Shown here piece by piece: positions 17,208 to 25,620 of a stretch of DNA of 64,000 nucleotides. Under the pieces are notes generated by a model that was not told the origin of the DNA, made no database searches, and saw nothing but the letters and a program-made list of their open reading frames with translations. The stretch comes from Amycolatopsis sp. DSM 110486 (GTDB lineage Bacteria; Actinomycetota; Actinomycetes; Mycobacteriales; Pseudonocardiaceae), in NCBI RefSeq assembly GCF_019468465.1, contig NZ_CP080519.1:5288001-5352000 (forward strand), in the 5' to 3' direction. How positions within the stretch are numbered: position 1 is the first letter of the stretch; each line of letters starts with the position of its first letter. A program made the translations under genes and the position numbers.

Positions 17208-18377
17208 GTGCACCAGTTATCTCTCGGCGTCATCGCGCGATCACGGAAAGAGAACGAACGGCGGTTGCCGATTCATCCTCGGCATTTCGGCCGGATCGAC
17301 GCCGATCTCCGGAAGAACATCTTCGTCGAGCACGGGTACGGGGAGCGGTTCGGTGTGCCGGACGCGGAGCTGGCCGCGTTGGTCGGGGGGCTGAGGTCGA
17401 GGGAAGAGCTCATCGCGGAGACCGACGTCGTGCTGCTGGCGAAGCCGCTCTGGAGGGATGTCGCGGAGTTGCGGTCCGGGCAGGTGTTGTGGGGCTGGCC
17501 GCACTGTGTGCAGGACGAGCAACTGACGCAGCTGGCCGTCGACAGACGGCTGACGGTGCTCGCGTTCGAGGCGATGAACCACTGGGGCCGTGACGGGTCG
17601 TTCGGCCTGCACGTGTTCCACAAGAACAACGAGCTCGCCGGCTACAGCTCGGTGCTGCACGCCATGCACCTCGCCGGCTCGACCGGCGACTACGGCCGGC
17701 GCCTGCGCGCGGTCGTGATCGGGTTCGGTGCGACGGCACGCGGGTCGGTGACCGCGCTCAACGCGCTGGGCGTGCACGACGTCCACGTGCTCACCCACCG
17801 CGGCGTCACGGCCGTCGGCTCGCCCATCCACTCGGCGACGATGGTGCACCTGGACCACGACGTCACCGACACCGGCGACCTCCGCCGCAGCCACGCGCTC
17901 ACCCCGGAGGGCGCGGTGCCGCTGGCGGATTTCCTGGCCGGACACGACATCGTGGTCAACTGCGTGCTGCAGGACACCGCCGCGCCGCTGACGTTCCTGA
18001 TCGACGAGGACCTCGCCGCGTTCGCGCGGGGCAGCCTGATCATCGACGTGTCGTGCGACCTGGGCATGGGGTTCAGCTGGGCCCGCCCGACCACGTTCAC
18101 GCAGCCGACGTTCGTGGTCGGCGACGACGTCACGTACTACGCGGTGGACCACAGCCCGTCCTACCTGTGGAACTCGGCCACCTGGGAGATCAGCGAGGCA
18201 CTGCTGCCGTACCTGCGGGCGGTGCTGGGCGGCGCCAACGCGCGGACGGCGAACGAAACCCTGCGGAGGGCCGTCGAGATCGAGGACGGCGTGATCCAGA
18301 ACCCCGCCATCCTCACCTTCCAGAACCGCGCCGACGCCTACCCGCACAGCCGGCCCCAGAGTCTCACCGCGGGGTAG
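17208..18377 (+). CDS. N5-(carboxyethyl)ornithine synthase-like dehydrogenase (AlaDH/PNT family)
   Basis: A 389-residue protein starting at GTG 17208 behind AAAGGGG. The N-terminal AlaDH/PNT domain opens SLGVIARSRKENERRLPIHP; the NAD(P)-binding part carries AVVIGFGATARGSVTALNAL and later LIIDVSCDLGMGFSW. Similar actinobacterial proteins are annotated as N5-(carboxyethyl)ornithine synthase, which reductively joins pyruvate to the side-chain amine of ornithine. A related opine- or saccharopine-type activity is equally possible. The closing HSRPQ and the mid-domain HKNNELAGYS are conserved-looking but of unknown role. Confidence 0.7.
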   Translation: MHQLSLGVIARSRKENERRLPIHPRHFGRIDADLRKNIFVEHGYGERFGVPDAELAALVGGLRSREELIAETDVVLLAKPLWRDVAELRSGQVLWGWPHCVQDEQLTQLAVDRRLTVLAFEAMNHWGRDGSFGLHVFHKNNELAGYSSVLHAMHLAGSTGDYGRRLRAVVIGFGATARGSVTALNALGVHDVHVLTHRGVTAVGSPIHSATMVHLDHDVTDTGDLRRSHALTPEGAVPLADFLAGHDIVVNCVLQDTAAPLTFLIDEDLAAFARGSLIIDVSCDLGMGFSWARPTTFTQPTFVVGDDVTYYAVDHSPSYLWNSATWEISEALLPYLRAVLGGANARTANETLRRAVEIEDGVIQNPAILTFQNRADAYPHSRPQSLTAG

Positions 18378-18402
18378 TCCGGGGCCGACTGTCCAGAGTG
18401 GA

Positions 18403-18942
18403 TCAAACGGTGACGACGACCGGCCAGTCGATGTCCACATCGGACAGGACGTTGAAGTAGTTGGTCAGCACGTTCAACGCGACCTGGCCGACGATCTCGG
18501 CGATCTCGCTGTCCGTGACCCCGTCGGCGCGGGCCTTGTCGAGGACCTCCGCGCCGACGTGTCCCTGAGTGCGCACGATCGCGTCGGCCAGCCCGAGCAC
18601 GGCCGCGGTGTGCGGGTCCGCCGACGTCGCGTGGCGGGCCCGCTCGAGCTCGTCCGGCGAGACCTTCGCGACGTGCTCGCCGAGGTAGCTGTGGGCGGAC
18701 AGGCAGTAGGAGCAGCCGTTGTACTGGGCGACGGTGAGCGCGAGCTGGTCGCGCACGCCGGCCGGGAGGGTGCCGCCGGCGAGGGCACCCGACAGGCCGA
18801 GGTAGGCCTGCAGCAAGGCGGGGCTGTTGGCCATGGCCCTGAAGCTGTTGGGCAGCCGGCCGAGCTTCTTTTCGGCCTGGGCCAGCAGATCGGCGGCGGG
18901 ACCGGGCGCGGTGGTCTTGTCGAGAAGGGGCAGGTTGGGCAT
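18403..18942 (-). CDS. Carboxymuconolactone decarboxylase (AhpD-like) family protein
   Basis: A 179-residue alpha-helical protein. The AhpD/CMD redox motif NGCSYCLSAHSYLGE carries the CxxC and following His of peroxidase-type members, so a thiol peroxidase or alkylhydroperoxidase role is more likely than true decarboxylation. ATG with GAGGGAG upstream. Divergent from a secreted alpha/beta hydrolase across a 228 bp region holding a duplicated 18 bp motif. Confidence 0.85.
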   Translation of the reverse strand: MPNLPLLDKTTAPGPAADLLAQAEKKLGRLPNSFRAMANSPALLQAYLGLSGALAGGTLPAGVRDQLALTVAQYNGCSYCLSAHSYLGEHVAKVSPDELERARHATSADPHTAAVLGLADAIVRTQGHVGAEVLDKARADGVTDSEIAEIVGQVALNVLTNYFNVLSDVDIDWPVVVTV

Positions 18943-19012
18943 TGTCGACTCCCTCGTGAGTGCGGATGCCTCGGAGTCAACCGGCGCGAAACCCGGTCGC
19001 CCACCGCGTCGA

Positions 19013-19096
19013 GTCGATCTCCTGCGTTCGCGTGAGAAATGGGTGCACTCTCGCTGCGCCGACGTGGGTGGTCGTCAGGTGGATCTCCTGTGTTCG
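19013..19096. repeat. 18 bp direct repeat in a divergent intergenic region
   Basis: GTCGATCTCCTGCGTTCG (19013-19030) recurs as GTGGATCTCCTGTGTTCG (19079-19096), 16 of 18 bases alike, start to start 66 bp. This is between the CMD gene and the hydrolase gene and could be a pair of operator sites or a small duplication. Confidence 0.55.
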
Positions 19097-19170
19097 TCCG
19101 ATGCCGGTGCCGCCGCGTTCGCGGTTGGCTGTGCCCCAGACCAGCGAAAACGCACTCGAGGAGCACAACG

Positions 19171-19992
19171 ATGAACCGATGGAAGATCACCGCCGCGGCC
19201 GCGGCCGGCGCCCTCGCCCTGGGCGGGGTCATCGTCACCACGGCGTCGGCGGACCCGGCGCAGCCCGCGCACGCAGCCGTTGCCGACAGCCACAAGGCCA
19301 AGCCCACCATCGTGCTGGTCTCCGGCGCGTTCGAGGAGTCGGCAAGCTGGACCGGCGAGATCACCCAGCTCCGCCGCGCCGGCTACCAGGCGATCGCGCC
19401 CGCTGTGCCGCTGCGCGGGGTCGCCTCCGACGCGGCCTACCTGACCACGATCGTCCGCAGCGTCACGGGACCGGTCGTGCTCGTCGGCCACTCCTTCGGC
19501 GGCAACCTGATCACCGAGGTCGCCGCGCAGGACCCAGCGCAGGTCAAGGCGCTGGTCTACACCGCCGCGTTCATCCCGAAGGCCGGCGAAAGCGCCGGGC
19601 AGCTGCTCGCCCAGTTCCCGGGTTCGCTGCTCGGCCCGGACACCACCTACACGGTGAACTACCCCGGCGGCGCCAGCGACACCTACGTCAAGCCCGAAAG
19701 CTTCCGCTCGCTGTTCGCCGGCGACCGCTCCACCACCGACGCCGCCGTCGACGCCGCAACCCAGCGCCCCATCAACTCCAGCGCGCTCGGTGAGCCGGCC
19801 GCCGCCGGAGTCCCCACGGGCATCCCGGTGTACGCCATCGTCGCCGCCCAGGACAAGGCCATCCCGCCCGCGGCCGAACGCTGGGAAGCCCAACGCGCCG
19901 GCGCCACCGTCTACACCGTCAACTCGGCCCACGACCTGCCGACCTCCCACCCCACCGAGGTCACCCAGGTCATCGAGCGCGCCGCCCGCTGA
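19171..19992 (+). CDS. Secreted alpha/beta hydrolase
   Basis: A 273-residue exported hydrolase. The signal peptide runs from MNRWKITAAAAAGALALGGV to about TTASADPA. The mature part has TIVLVSGAFEESASW (oxyanion strand), the nucleophile elbow VLVGHSFGG, a likely acid in VAAQDKAIPP and the catalytic His in NSAHDLPTSHP. This is the small esterase/hydroxynitrile-lyase-like group of alpha/beta hydrolases. GAGGAG (19158-19163) precedes the ATG. Substrate unknown. Confidence 0.88.
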   Translation: MNRWKITAAAAAGALALGGVIVTTASADPAQPAHAAVADSHKAKPTIVLVSGAFEESASWTGEITQLRRAGYQAIAPAVPLRGVASDAAYLTTIVRSVTGPVVLVGHSFGGNLITEVAAQDPAQVKALVYTAAFIPKAGESAGQLLAQFPGSLLGPDTTYTVNYPGGASDTYVKPESFRSLFAGDRSTTDAAVDAATQRPINSSALGEPAAAGVPTGIPVYAIVAAQDKAIPPAAERWEAQRAGATVYTVNSAHDLPTSHPTEVTQVIERAAR

Positions 19993-20009
19993 CCGTCTTC
20001 GGTTCGCTC

Positions 20010-20037
20010 GCGGTGGCCCGTTTTGCCGGGCCGCCGC
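20010..20037 (+). terminator. Hairpin terminator of the hydrolase gene
   Basis: GCGGTGGCCCG (20010-20020) pairs with CGGGCCGCCGC (20027-20037) with one G-U pair; the loop is TTTTGC. Confidence 0.6.
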
Positions 20038-20140
20038 GGGTTTGGCCGTTCGGACCGGGTTTTCCGGTCGTTCGATCAGCTCTGTGGTCGCAACCAGGAC
20101 GAAAACTCGTCGCCATGCCGCCCCGCGTATGGTCGAGGCC

Positions 20141-22984
20141 GTGACGGGGGAGTACCCGAGGACGAGCACACTGTCCGGATCGGACGTTCGATCCGGACAC
20201 ACGCTGCGTGGCCGTTCCGCCGAACTCGGCCTGGTGCTCGAAGCGCTGCGGACCGTGCAACGCGGGCGCCCCGCCGTGATCGTGCTCAGCGGTGAGCCGG
20301 GGATCGGGAAGACCGCGCTGCTGCGGACCGTCGTGGAGCAGGCCGGGCGGCTGGGGTTCCGTACGGCCCACAGCGCGGCCCACGAGGACGATCGCGTCAC
20401 CCCGCTCGCCTCGCTCGGGCCGGCGCTGCGGTTCGGCGTCGCGCCGCTGATCGGGTCGGCGGACTTCATGGACCTGGCGGGCCTGCACGAGCAGCCGCTG
20501 TGGCTCGTCGAACGGCTGGCGACGCTCGTCGAACAGCAGGACGGCCCCGTGCTCCTCGCGATCGACGACGCGCAGTGGTGCGACCCCCTCACCGGCTTCG
20601 CGCTGCGCGTGCTGCCGAAGCGGCTGCTCGTGACGCCGATCGCGTGGGTGCTGGCGTCGCGTCCGGTGCCCGGCGGCGGCCCGGCGGAGAAGGTCGCCGA
20701 GGCGGCCGCGCCCGACCTGCCCGTGACCACGGTCGAGCTCACCCCGCTGAGCCGCGACGCCGTGCTCGCCGTCGCCGCCGACCGGCTCGGCGCCGCCCCG
20801 GACGCCGACGTGCTGCGCCGCCTCACCGGGGCGCGCGGCAACCCGTTCCTGACCGTGCAGCTGCTGGAGGGCCTGTTCGAACCCGGCGCCGCTTCGGGCG
20901 GGGGTTCGCGGGTGCCGTCCGGCCTCCTCGAAGGCGTGCGTCGAAGGTTGGCCGCCACCTCGGCACCCTGCCGGGAGCTCATGCGCATCGCGGCCGTCGT
21001 CGGCCCGAGCTTCCTGCTGTCCGACGCCGCGGCCCTGCTCGGCTCAGCGTCGTTGAGTGTGTTGACCGAGCCCCTCATCGAGGCCATCGACGCCGGACTC
21101 CTCGCCGACGACGGCACCACCGTCCACTTCCGCCACGAACTGCTGCGCGACGCCGTCTACGAGGACCTGCCGCCCTCCAGCCGGCACGCCATGCACCGCG
21201 CGTTCGCCGACCGCCTCCTCGCCGGGGGCCGCGGCTACGCGGCCGCCGCCCCGCACGTCCTCGCCACCGCCACCCGCGGCGACGCGGCCGCCGCGGACGT
21301 CCTGCGCCGCGCGGCGTACGAGGTGCTGGCCAAAATGGCGGTCACCTCGGTCACCTTCATCCGCGAAGCCTTCGCCCTCACCAACGGCGACGACCCCGCC
21401 TGGGGCGAGATCGGCGCGGAGACGGTCGCGATCCTGGGCTCGGCCCACCAATACGCGGAGGCCACGCGGTTCGCCGACCTGCTGCTCGCCGCCCCCCTCC
21501 CCGCCGACCTGCACGCTCGCGTCCGGCTCCTGCTGCTGCCCCGCCTCTGGGCGACCGGGCAGGTGGACGAGCTGGCGGACCGCTCGCGCGAGCCGTCGGG
21601 GGTGCCGGAGCTGGACGCGCGCTTGGCGGGCTACCGCGCCCTCGCCGCGGGCCTGTCGTCGGCGCCGGATGGTGCCTCGAACACCCACCGCGGCTCGGAT
21701 CCGGCCGCTTCGGGGACCGCGACCCAGCCGGGCGGCGATCCGATCGCGGGCGCCGCGGTCGCCCAGCGCGGCGCCGTGGCGGCAGCAGCTGGCCCGATCG
21801 CCGAAACCGCCACCACCGCGGATGACCCGATCGCCGCCGTCCTCACGACCACCGCCGCCGCGCAGCTCGCAGGGCGAGCCGAAGACCGACGCCGCGCGCA
21901 CGCCCTTTTCGCCGCGGCCCGAGTCGCAGCCCAGGGCGTGACCGGCTACGGCGCGCCGGAAACCGGGCAATTGGCCGCGCGCGAGATGATCGCCCTGGCC
22001 CGCACCGACGACATCGACCGAGCTCTGCGTGGCCTCGGCGACGAAACCCTCTTCGCCGACTCCTGGCAAGCCCCGCAACTCGCCCTGATCCGTGCCCAGC
22101 TCGCCCTCGGCGCCGGTCGCGTCAACAAAGCCGCGAGCGCAGCCGCCACCGCCGCCGAACTCATGGCGGAGCTGCACAACCGGACGTACGAACCACAGCT
22201 GCGCGAGCTCCTCGCAATCCTGGCCCTCCTGCGCGGCGACAACGCCGAGGCTCGGACCCACGTCAGCCCCGAGACGACCCTCGCCCGCGCTCTCCTCGCC
22301 GACGCCGACGGCGACCCCCGCGGCGCCGCCGAGATCGTCGCCGCGGTCCGTACCCACGGCGCCCTCTGGCCCGAAGACTGGCTCGTGGCCGCTGCCTGCA
22401 CGGCCCACCACCGGGGCGACACCGAGACCGTGCACGCGAGCGCCGCCCTCCTCGCCGACCTGGCCGAGCGCAACCCGGACGTCCGCGGCCTCGCAGGAGC
22501 CCACCTCCTGGTCCAAGCTCTGTCCACAGCAGACTTCGCCGTTGCCAGGAAAACGCTGCAGGACAGCCCAAGAGCGCTACTGTCCGCCCGTGCCGACGAG
22601 GAATTCGGCCGCTTCGCCCTCGACACCGTCGATCGCCCGGCAGCCATCGCCGCCCTGGACACCGCCCGCGATCGCTACGCAGAACTCGGCGCCACGGCCT
22701 CCGCCACCCGCGTGCAGCGCATCCTCCAAGCCGCCGGTGTCCGCCGCCGCCGCTGGGCCGCGGTCCCGCAACGTCCTGGCACCGGCTGGGACGCCCTCAC
22801 CGACATGGAACGCCGCGTCGCCGTCCTCATCGCCGACGGCCACACCAACCGCTCCGCCGCCGAAGAACTCGTCCTGTCGCCCAGCACGATCAGCACCCAC
22901 TTGCGCGCGGTGTTCGGCAAGCTGGACGTCCATTCGCGCGTCCAGCTCGCGAACCTGGTGGTACGCAAGGACAAAACGCTCTAG
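20141..22984 (+). CDS. Large ATP-binding LuxR (LAL) transcriptional regulator
   Basis: About 947 residues. An N-terminal AAA/STAND ATPase begins LRGRSAELG, with Walker A GEPGIGKTALL (51-61) and Walker B VLLAIDDAQW; a long helical TPR-like middle follows; the C-terminus is a LuxR HTH (LTDMERRVAVLIADGHTNRS, then LSPSTISTHLRAVFGKLDV). LAL proteins typically activate sugar or secondary-metabolite genes. TATGGT (20128-20133) lies 7 bases before the GTG at 20141, so a leaderless mRNA starting there is likely; ATG 20129 is the alternative. The stop overlaps the convergent MarR gene by 4 bp. Confidence 0.88.
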   Translation: MTGEYPRTSTLSGSDVRSGHTLRGRSAELGLVLEALRTVQRGRPAVIVLSGEPGIGKTALLRTVVEQAGRLGFRTAHSAAHEDDRVTPLASLGPALRFGVAPLIGSADFMDLAGLHEQPLWLVERLATLVEQQDGPVLLAIDDAQWCDPLTGFALRVLPKRLLVTPIAWVLASRPVPGGGPAEKVAEAAAPDLPVTTVELTPLSRDAVLAVAADRLGAAPDADVLRRLTGARGNPFLTVQLLEGLFEPGAASGGGSRVPSGLLEGVRRRLAATSAPCRELMRIAAVVGPSFLLSDAAALLGSASLSVLTEPLIEAIDAGLLADDGTTVHFRHELLRDAVYEDLPPSSRHAMHRAFADRLLAGGRGYAAAAPHVLATATRGDAAAADVLRRAAYEVLAKMAVTSVTFIREAFALTNGDDPAWGEIGAETVAILGSAHQYAEATRFADLLLAAPLPADLHARVRLLLLPRLWATGQVDELADRSREPSGVPELDARLAGYRALAAGLSSAPDGASNTHRGSDPAASGTATQPGGDPIAGAAVAQRGAVAAAAGPIAETATTADDPIAAVLTTTAAAQLAGRAEDRRRAHALFAAARVAAQGVTGYGAPETGQLAAREMIALARTDDIDRALRGLGDETLFADSWQAPQLALIRAQLALGAGRVNKAASAAATAAELMAELHNRTYEPQLRELLAILALLRGDNAEARTHVSPETTLARALLADADGDPRGAAEIVAAVRTHGALWPEDWLVAAACTAHHRGDTETVHASAALLADLAERNPDVRGLAGAHLLVQALSTADFAVARKTLQDSPRALLSARADEEFGRFALDTVDRPAAIAALDTARDRYAELGATASATRVQRILQAAGVRRRRWAAVPQRPGTGWDALTDMERRVAVLIADGHTNRSAAEELVLSPSTISTHLRAVFGKLDVHSRVQLANLVVRKDKTL

Positions 22985-23469
22985 GGCGCCAGCTCCTCAG
23001 CTGAATCCTCCCCAGCCGTAGACGTTCGGCGGAGAAAGTCGGCGATCACCTCGAGCTCGGCGTCGGTGTAGCGGTCGCAGAGGTCGTCCATACGCGTGTT
23101 CATGCCGGAGAAGACCTGGAACAGCTCGGCGTTGCGTTCGCGCACCCCCCGTAGCGTCACGGCGCGGCGGTCGGCCGACTCGGGGTCGCGCTCGCGGACG
23201 ATCCAGCCGCCCTTCTGCAGGCGGTCCAGGATGCCGGTCAGCGTCGCGGGGTGCAGCCCGGCGCGGCGCGCGAGCTCGGTCGGCGACAGCGGGCCGTGGC
23301 GGTTGATGAAGTCGAGGCAGGTCCAGTCGACATCACGCAGCTCCACACGGCTGCCGAAGCGCCGGTTGAGCAGCGACAGCTGGATGTTCAGGTCGCGGAC
23401 GGCGTCCTTGACCGACGTCGTCAGCTGCCGTCGCCGCCGTGCCGTGGCCCGGTCGGGGGCTGGACTCAT
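22981..23469 (-). CDS. MarR-family transcriptional regulator
   Basis: A 162-residue winged-helix repressor: GPLSPTELARRAGLHPATLT as the HTH, ILDRLQKGGWIVRERDPESA and DRRAVTL as the wing with the conserved D-x-R, and a C-terminal dimerisation helix. Divergent from a deazaflavin-dependent reductase gene; two palindromes in the shared 126 bp promoter are its likely operators. It probably senses an aromatic or quinone-type ligand (inference). Confidence 0.9.
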   Translation of the reverse strand: MSPAPDRATARRRRQLTTSVKDAVRDLNIQLSLLNRRFGSRVELRDVDWTCLDFINRHGPLSPTELARRAGLHPATLTGILDRLQKGGWIVRERDPESADRRAVTLRGVRERNAELFQVFSGMNTRMDDLCDRYTDAELEVIADFLRRTSTAGEDSAEELAP

Positions 23470-23491
23470 GCCGCCGTCCCCTCTTGGTTCG

Positions 23492-23504
23492 TATGGAATC
23501 CATA
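23492..23504. promoter_or_regulatory. Palindrome TATGG-AAT-CCATA, possible MarR operator 1
   Basis: A 5+5 bp inverted repeat 23 bp before the marR-type start codon. Confidence 0.45.
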
Positions 23505-23551
23505 GGGTATCGCGGCCGAAGCTGCGCCGGCGTCCTGGTGATATACGTGTT

Positions 23552-23564
23552 CGATATTATATCG
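23552..23564. promoter_or_regulatory. Palindrome CGATAT-T-ATATCG, possible MarR operator 2
   Basis: A perfect 6+6 bp inverted repeat around one base, about 30 bp before the reductase start. AT-rich sites of this shape are typical of MarR operators. Confidence 0.55.
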
Positions 23565-23595
23565 TTCTCGTACAGCTGGGAGTACCATCGGCAGC

Positions 23596-24039
23596 ATGAG
23601 CACAGACAGCTACCGCCGGATGACCAACACCATCAACAAGATCATCGTCGGACTCCAGCGCGGGGGGATCGCGTTCGGGCCGATGCAGCTGCTCACCGTG
23701 AAGGGCCGGCGCACCGGGCAGCCGCGCACGTTCCCCATCGCCGTCAACGAACTCAGCGGCGGCCGCTACATTTTCCAGGCCTTCCCGAAAGCGGCGTGGG
23801 TCGCCAACGCACGCGCCGCGGACACCGTGACGCTCACGAGAGGCCGAAAAGCCCTGACGGCGCGGCTGGTCGAGGTCCCGGTGGAGGACCGTCGTCCGCT
23901 GCTGCGTCAACTGGTCGCCACAAGTCCCGCGAGCGTGGGCAAACGCTTCGTGACCACAGGGCTGGCCGGGGCCGCTTCGCCGGACGCGGTGGCCGAGTCG
24001 GCCGACCGGATCGCGGTGTTCCGCGTCGAACCTGCCTGA
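23596..24039 (+). CDS. Deazaflavin-dependent nitroreductase/quinone reductase family protein (DUF385)
   Basis: A 147-residue split-barrel protein with LTVKGRRTGQPRTFPIAVNE, FPKAAWVANARAADTVTLTR and LVATSPASVGKRF, the pattern of the F420-dependent Ddn/Rv3547 group. Such proteins reduce quinones or nitroaromatics with F420H2, though several bind flavins poorly and remain unassigned. Control by the divergent MarR gene is likely. Confidence 0.85.
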   Translation: MSTDSYRRMTNTINKIIVGLQRGGIAFGPMQLLTVKGRRTGQPRTFPIAVNELSGGRYIFQAFPKAAWVANARAADTVTLTRGRKALTARLVEVPVEDRRPLLRQLVATSPASVGKRFVTTGLAGAASPDAVAESADRIAVFRVEPA

Positions 24040-24063
24040 TCTTTCTTGTGTGCCGGGGGTTGG

Positions 24064-24108
24064 GCGAGCCGGGTGGTCGGTCTGAAAAGGACAGACCATC
24101 CGGCTCGC
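24064..24108. terminator. Bidirectional hairpin terminator
   Basis: GCGAGCCGGGTGGTC (from 24064) pairs with GACCATCCGGCTCGC (to 24108) with one G-U pair and a small bulge. It lies between the convergent DUF385 and YegP-like genes. Confidence 0.6.
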
Positions 24109-24285
24109 TCACGCGTCGACGACAGCCGCACCGGCCGCCGCGCGCTGAACCGCTTCACATCCGGCCTTCGCCGCCTTTTTGCTTTCGTACGCTTCACCCG
24201 TGGCGACGATCTCACCGTTGCCGGCCTTGAGGCGGAACCGGAATTTTCCAGCCTTGTCTTGGTATACCTCGAACTTTCCGGCCAT
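24109..24285 (-). CDS. Small YegP/DUF1508-family protein
   Basis: A 58-residue gene below the usual length cut-off. It reads MAGKFEVYQDKAGKFRFRLK, then AGNGEIVATGEAYESKKAAK and AGCEAVQRAAAGAAVVDA. This is a single DUF1508 repeat (the family has FExYKDxxGxYRWRLK and GExYxSKxxCxxGI). GGGAGG sits 5 bp before the ATG. The function of YegP proteins is unknown; some are stress-induced. Confidence 0.85.
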   Translation of the reverse strand: MAGKFEVYQDKAGKFRFRLKAGNGEIVATGEAYESKKAAKAGCEAVQRAAAGAAVVDA

Positions 24286-24388
24286 GACGACCTCCCTGCT
24301 CGCTGCGGTCCATCACTTTCGACGGTAACCCCGGCTCGTGGGCCGTGCGGGTTGCGTCGCCGGCTTCGCTCGGGTAGGTGACCGGGGC

Positions 24389-24796
24389 CTACCGTGACAC
24401 CGCAACGAACTTCGCGACGGCCTCCTCGGTGACCGGCGTGAAAATGTTGACGAGATTCCCGTCGGGATCGCGGAACAACAAGGCGCGATTCCCCCACGGC
24501 ATTGTCGTCGGCGGGGTCACCACTTCCTCCAGCCACTCACTCAACTCGGCATACCGCGCGTCCACATCGTCCACGATGAACTCGACGATCACCGACCGGT
24601 TCACCCCGGCCTCCGCCGACCCGGCCCCGAACAGTCCGACCGTGCGCGTACTCCCGATCGCCAACGTGCACGAGGGAAATCCCACTTCGGCGAAATCGGG
24701 CGTGCTCCACCTTGCCGCGTGTCCGCTGACCCGCTCGTAGAACGCGACGAGCCGCCCGACGTCGCCGGTGATGATCCGTAGGGATGCGAAGTTCAC
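24389..24796 (-). CDS. VOC (glyoxalase/bleomycin-resistance-like) family protein
   Basis: A 135-residue VOC protein: ASLRIITGDVGRLVAFYERV, EFIVDDVDARYAELSEWL and ALLFRDPDGNLVNIFTP. The last motif carries the region where family members keep a metal-ligand Glu; here it reads N-I-F, so metal catalysis is doubtful and a binding or resistance role is possible. GTG 24796 is chosen because GGAAGGA lies just upstream. Confidence 0.8.
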   Translation of the reverse strand: MNFASLRIITGDVGRLVAFYERVSGHAARWSTPDFAEVGFPSCTLAIGSTRTVGLFGAGSAEAGVNRSVIVEFIVDDVDARYAELSEWLEEVVTPPTTMPWGNRALLFRDPDGNLVNIFTPVTEEAVAKFVAVSR

Positions 24797-24877
24797 TGGG
24801 TTCCTTCCCACTGCTGCTTTCAGACCTGGCCGAGGCTAGAACCAATCGCGGACAGCCTCGGTCCTCGTTCGTGAGCG

Positions 24878-25213
24878 TCAGCCAGGAATGAGGAACAACA
24901 CGTCGACCGCGACGACAGCGGCCGGCACCGCACCGAGTGCGAGGCAGGGGAGACCCGTCAGCCAGATCGCCCGGGTGCGTGCTCGCCGGGAGGCCCGGAT
25001 CGCCGCTGCCCCGCCCAGGATCGTCCACGCTGCCGCGAGGCCGAACGTCGTGAACATTCCCCCGGAACCGGCGAAGTCACGATTGCTCTGTGCCAAGGCC
25101 ATCAGGAACACAAGCCCCGTCGCGGCGGCGACTCCCAGCGCGACCAGGAATCCGCCCAGAACCGTGATCACGATCTTCGCGACTCGCTCACTCCGGACGT
25201 TGTCTTCGCGCAC
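24878..25213 (-). CDS. Small integral membrane protein, unknown function
   Basis: About 111 residues with three hydrophobic segments: IVITVLGGFLVALGVAAATG, TTFGLAAAWTILGGAAAI and LPCLALGAVPAAVVAVDVLF, separated by a short basic loop (RASRRARTRA). The start is uncertain (GTG 25213, no strong ribosome site). I do not recognise a family. Confidence 0.55.
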   Translation of the reverse strand: MREDNVRSERVAKIVITVLGGFLVALGVAAATGLVFLMALAQSNRDFAGSGGMFTTFGLAAAWTILGGAAAIRASRRARTRAIWLTGLPCLALGAVPAAVVAVDVLFLIPG

Positions 25214-25497
25214 GACCAAAACCCTACTGCGGCCGCCGTGAAAACTCCGGCTTTGTGGCGGTGACCGGCACTGAGCGCGCACCCACCTCGTGCGCACGGA
25301 TGCCGCCCTCGTCCTGCAGTTCCGCCACAGCCACGAGGTTCCACACCGTTGTTCTCGCGCACTTCGGCCGTCTCCGTGAGTGACCTCGACCAGGGACTCC
25401 GCCACGTACCGTGATCCGGCAGCGTCCACATCGCGCCCAGAGGGGGCCGGCATGGCACTCACCACCGCGGGGACGACCACCCGCCTCAGCCACGGCA

Positions 25498-25620
25498 GTG
25501 CCCGGCTTCCTGGTCTGGGACCTGGCGGGGCTGCTCGGCAGCGTGGCCTGGGGGCTGTGGGTGGCCGCGCTCGGGGTGACCATGCTGCTGATCAGGGGAG
25601 ATGCCGATGATGCCGCGTAA
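25498..25620 (+). CDS. Short membrane peptide or C-terminal relic
   Basis: Forty residues from a GTG: VPGFLVWDLAGLLGSVAWGL then WVAALGVTMLLIRGDADDAA. One hydrophobic helix with good codon bias, no clear ribosome site. It overlaps the next membrane-protein gene, whose ribosome site (AGGGGAG) lies inside it. It may be a real small protein coupled to its neighbour or the tail of a frameshifted gene. Confidence 0.35.
   Translation: MPGFLVWDLAGLLGSVAWGLWVAALGVTMLLIRGDADDAA

Noticed and set aside
25380..25610. A + frame of 76 codons overlapping the small membrane peptide
   Set aside because: Arg/Gly-rich out-of-frame shadow; the hydrophobic frame at 25498 is more gene-like.
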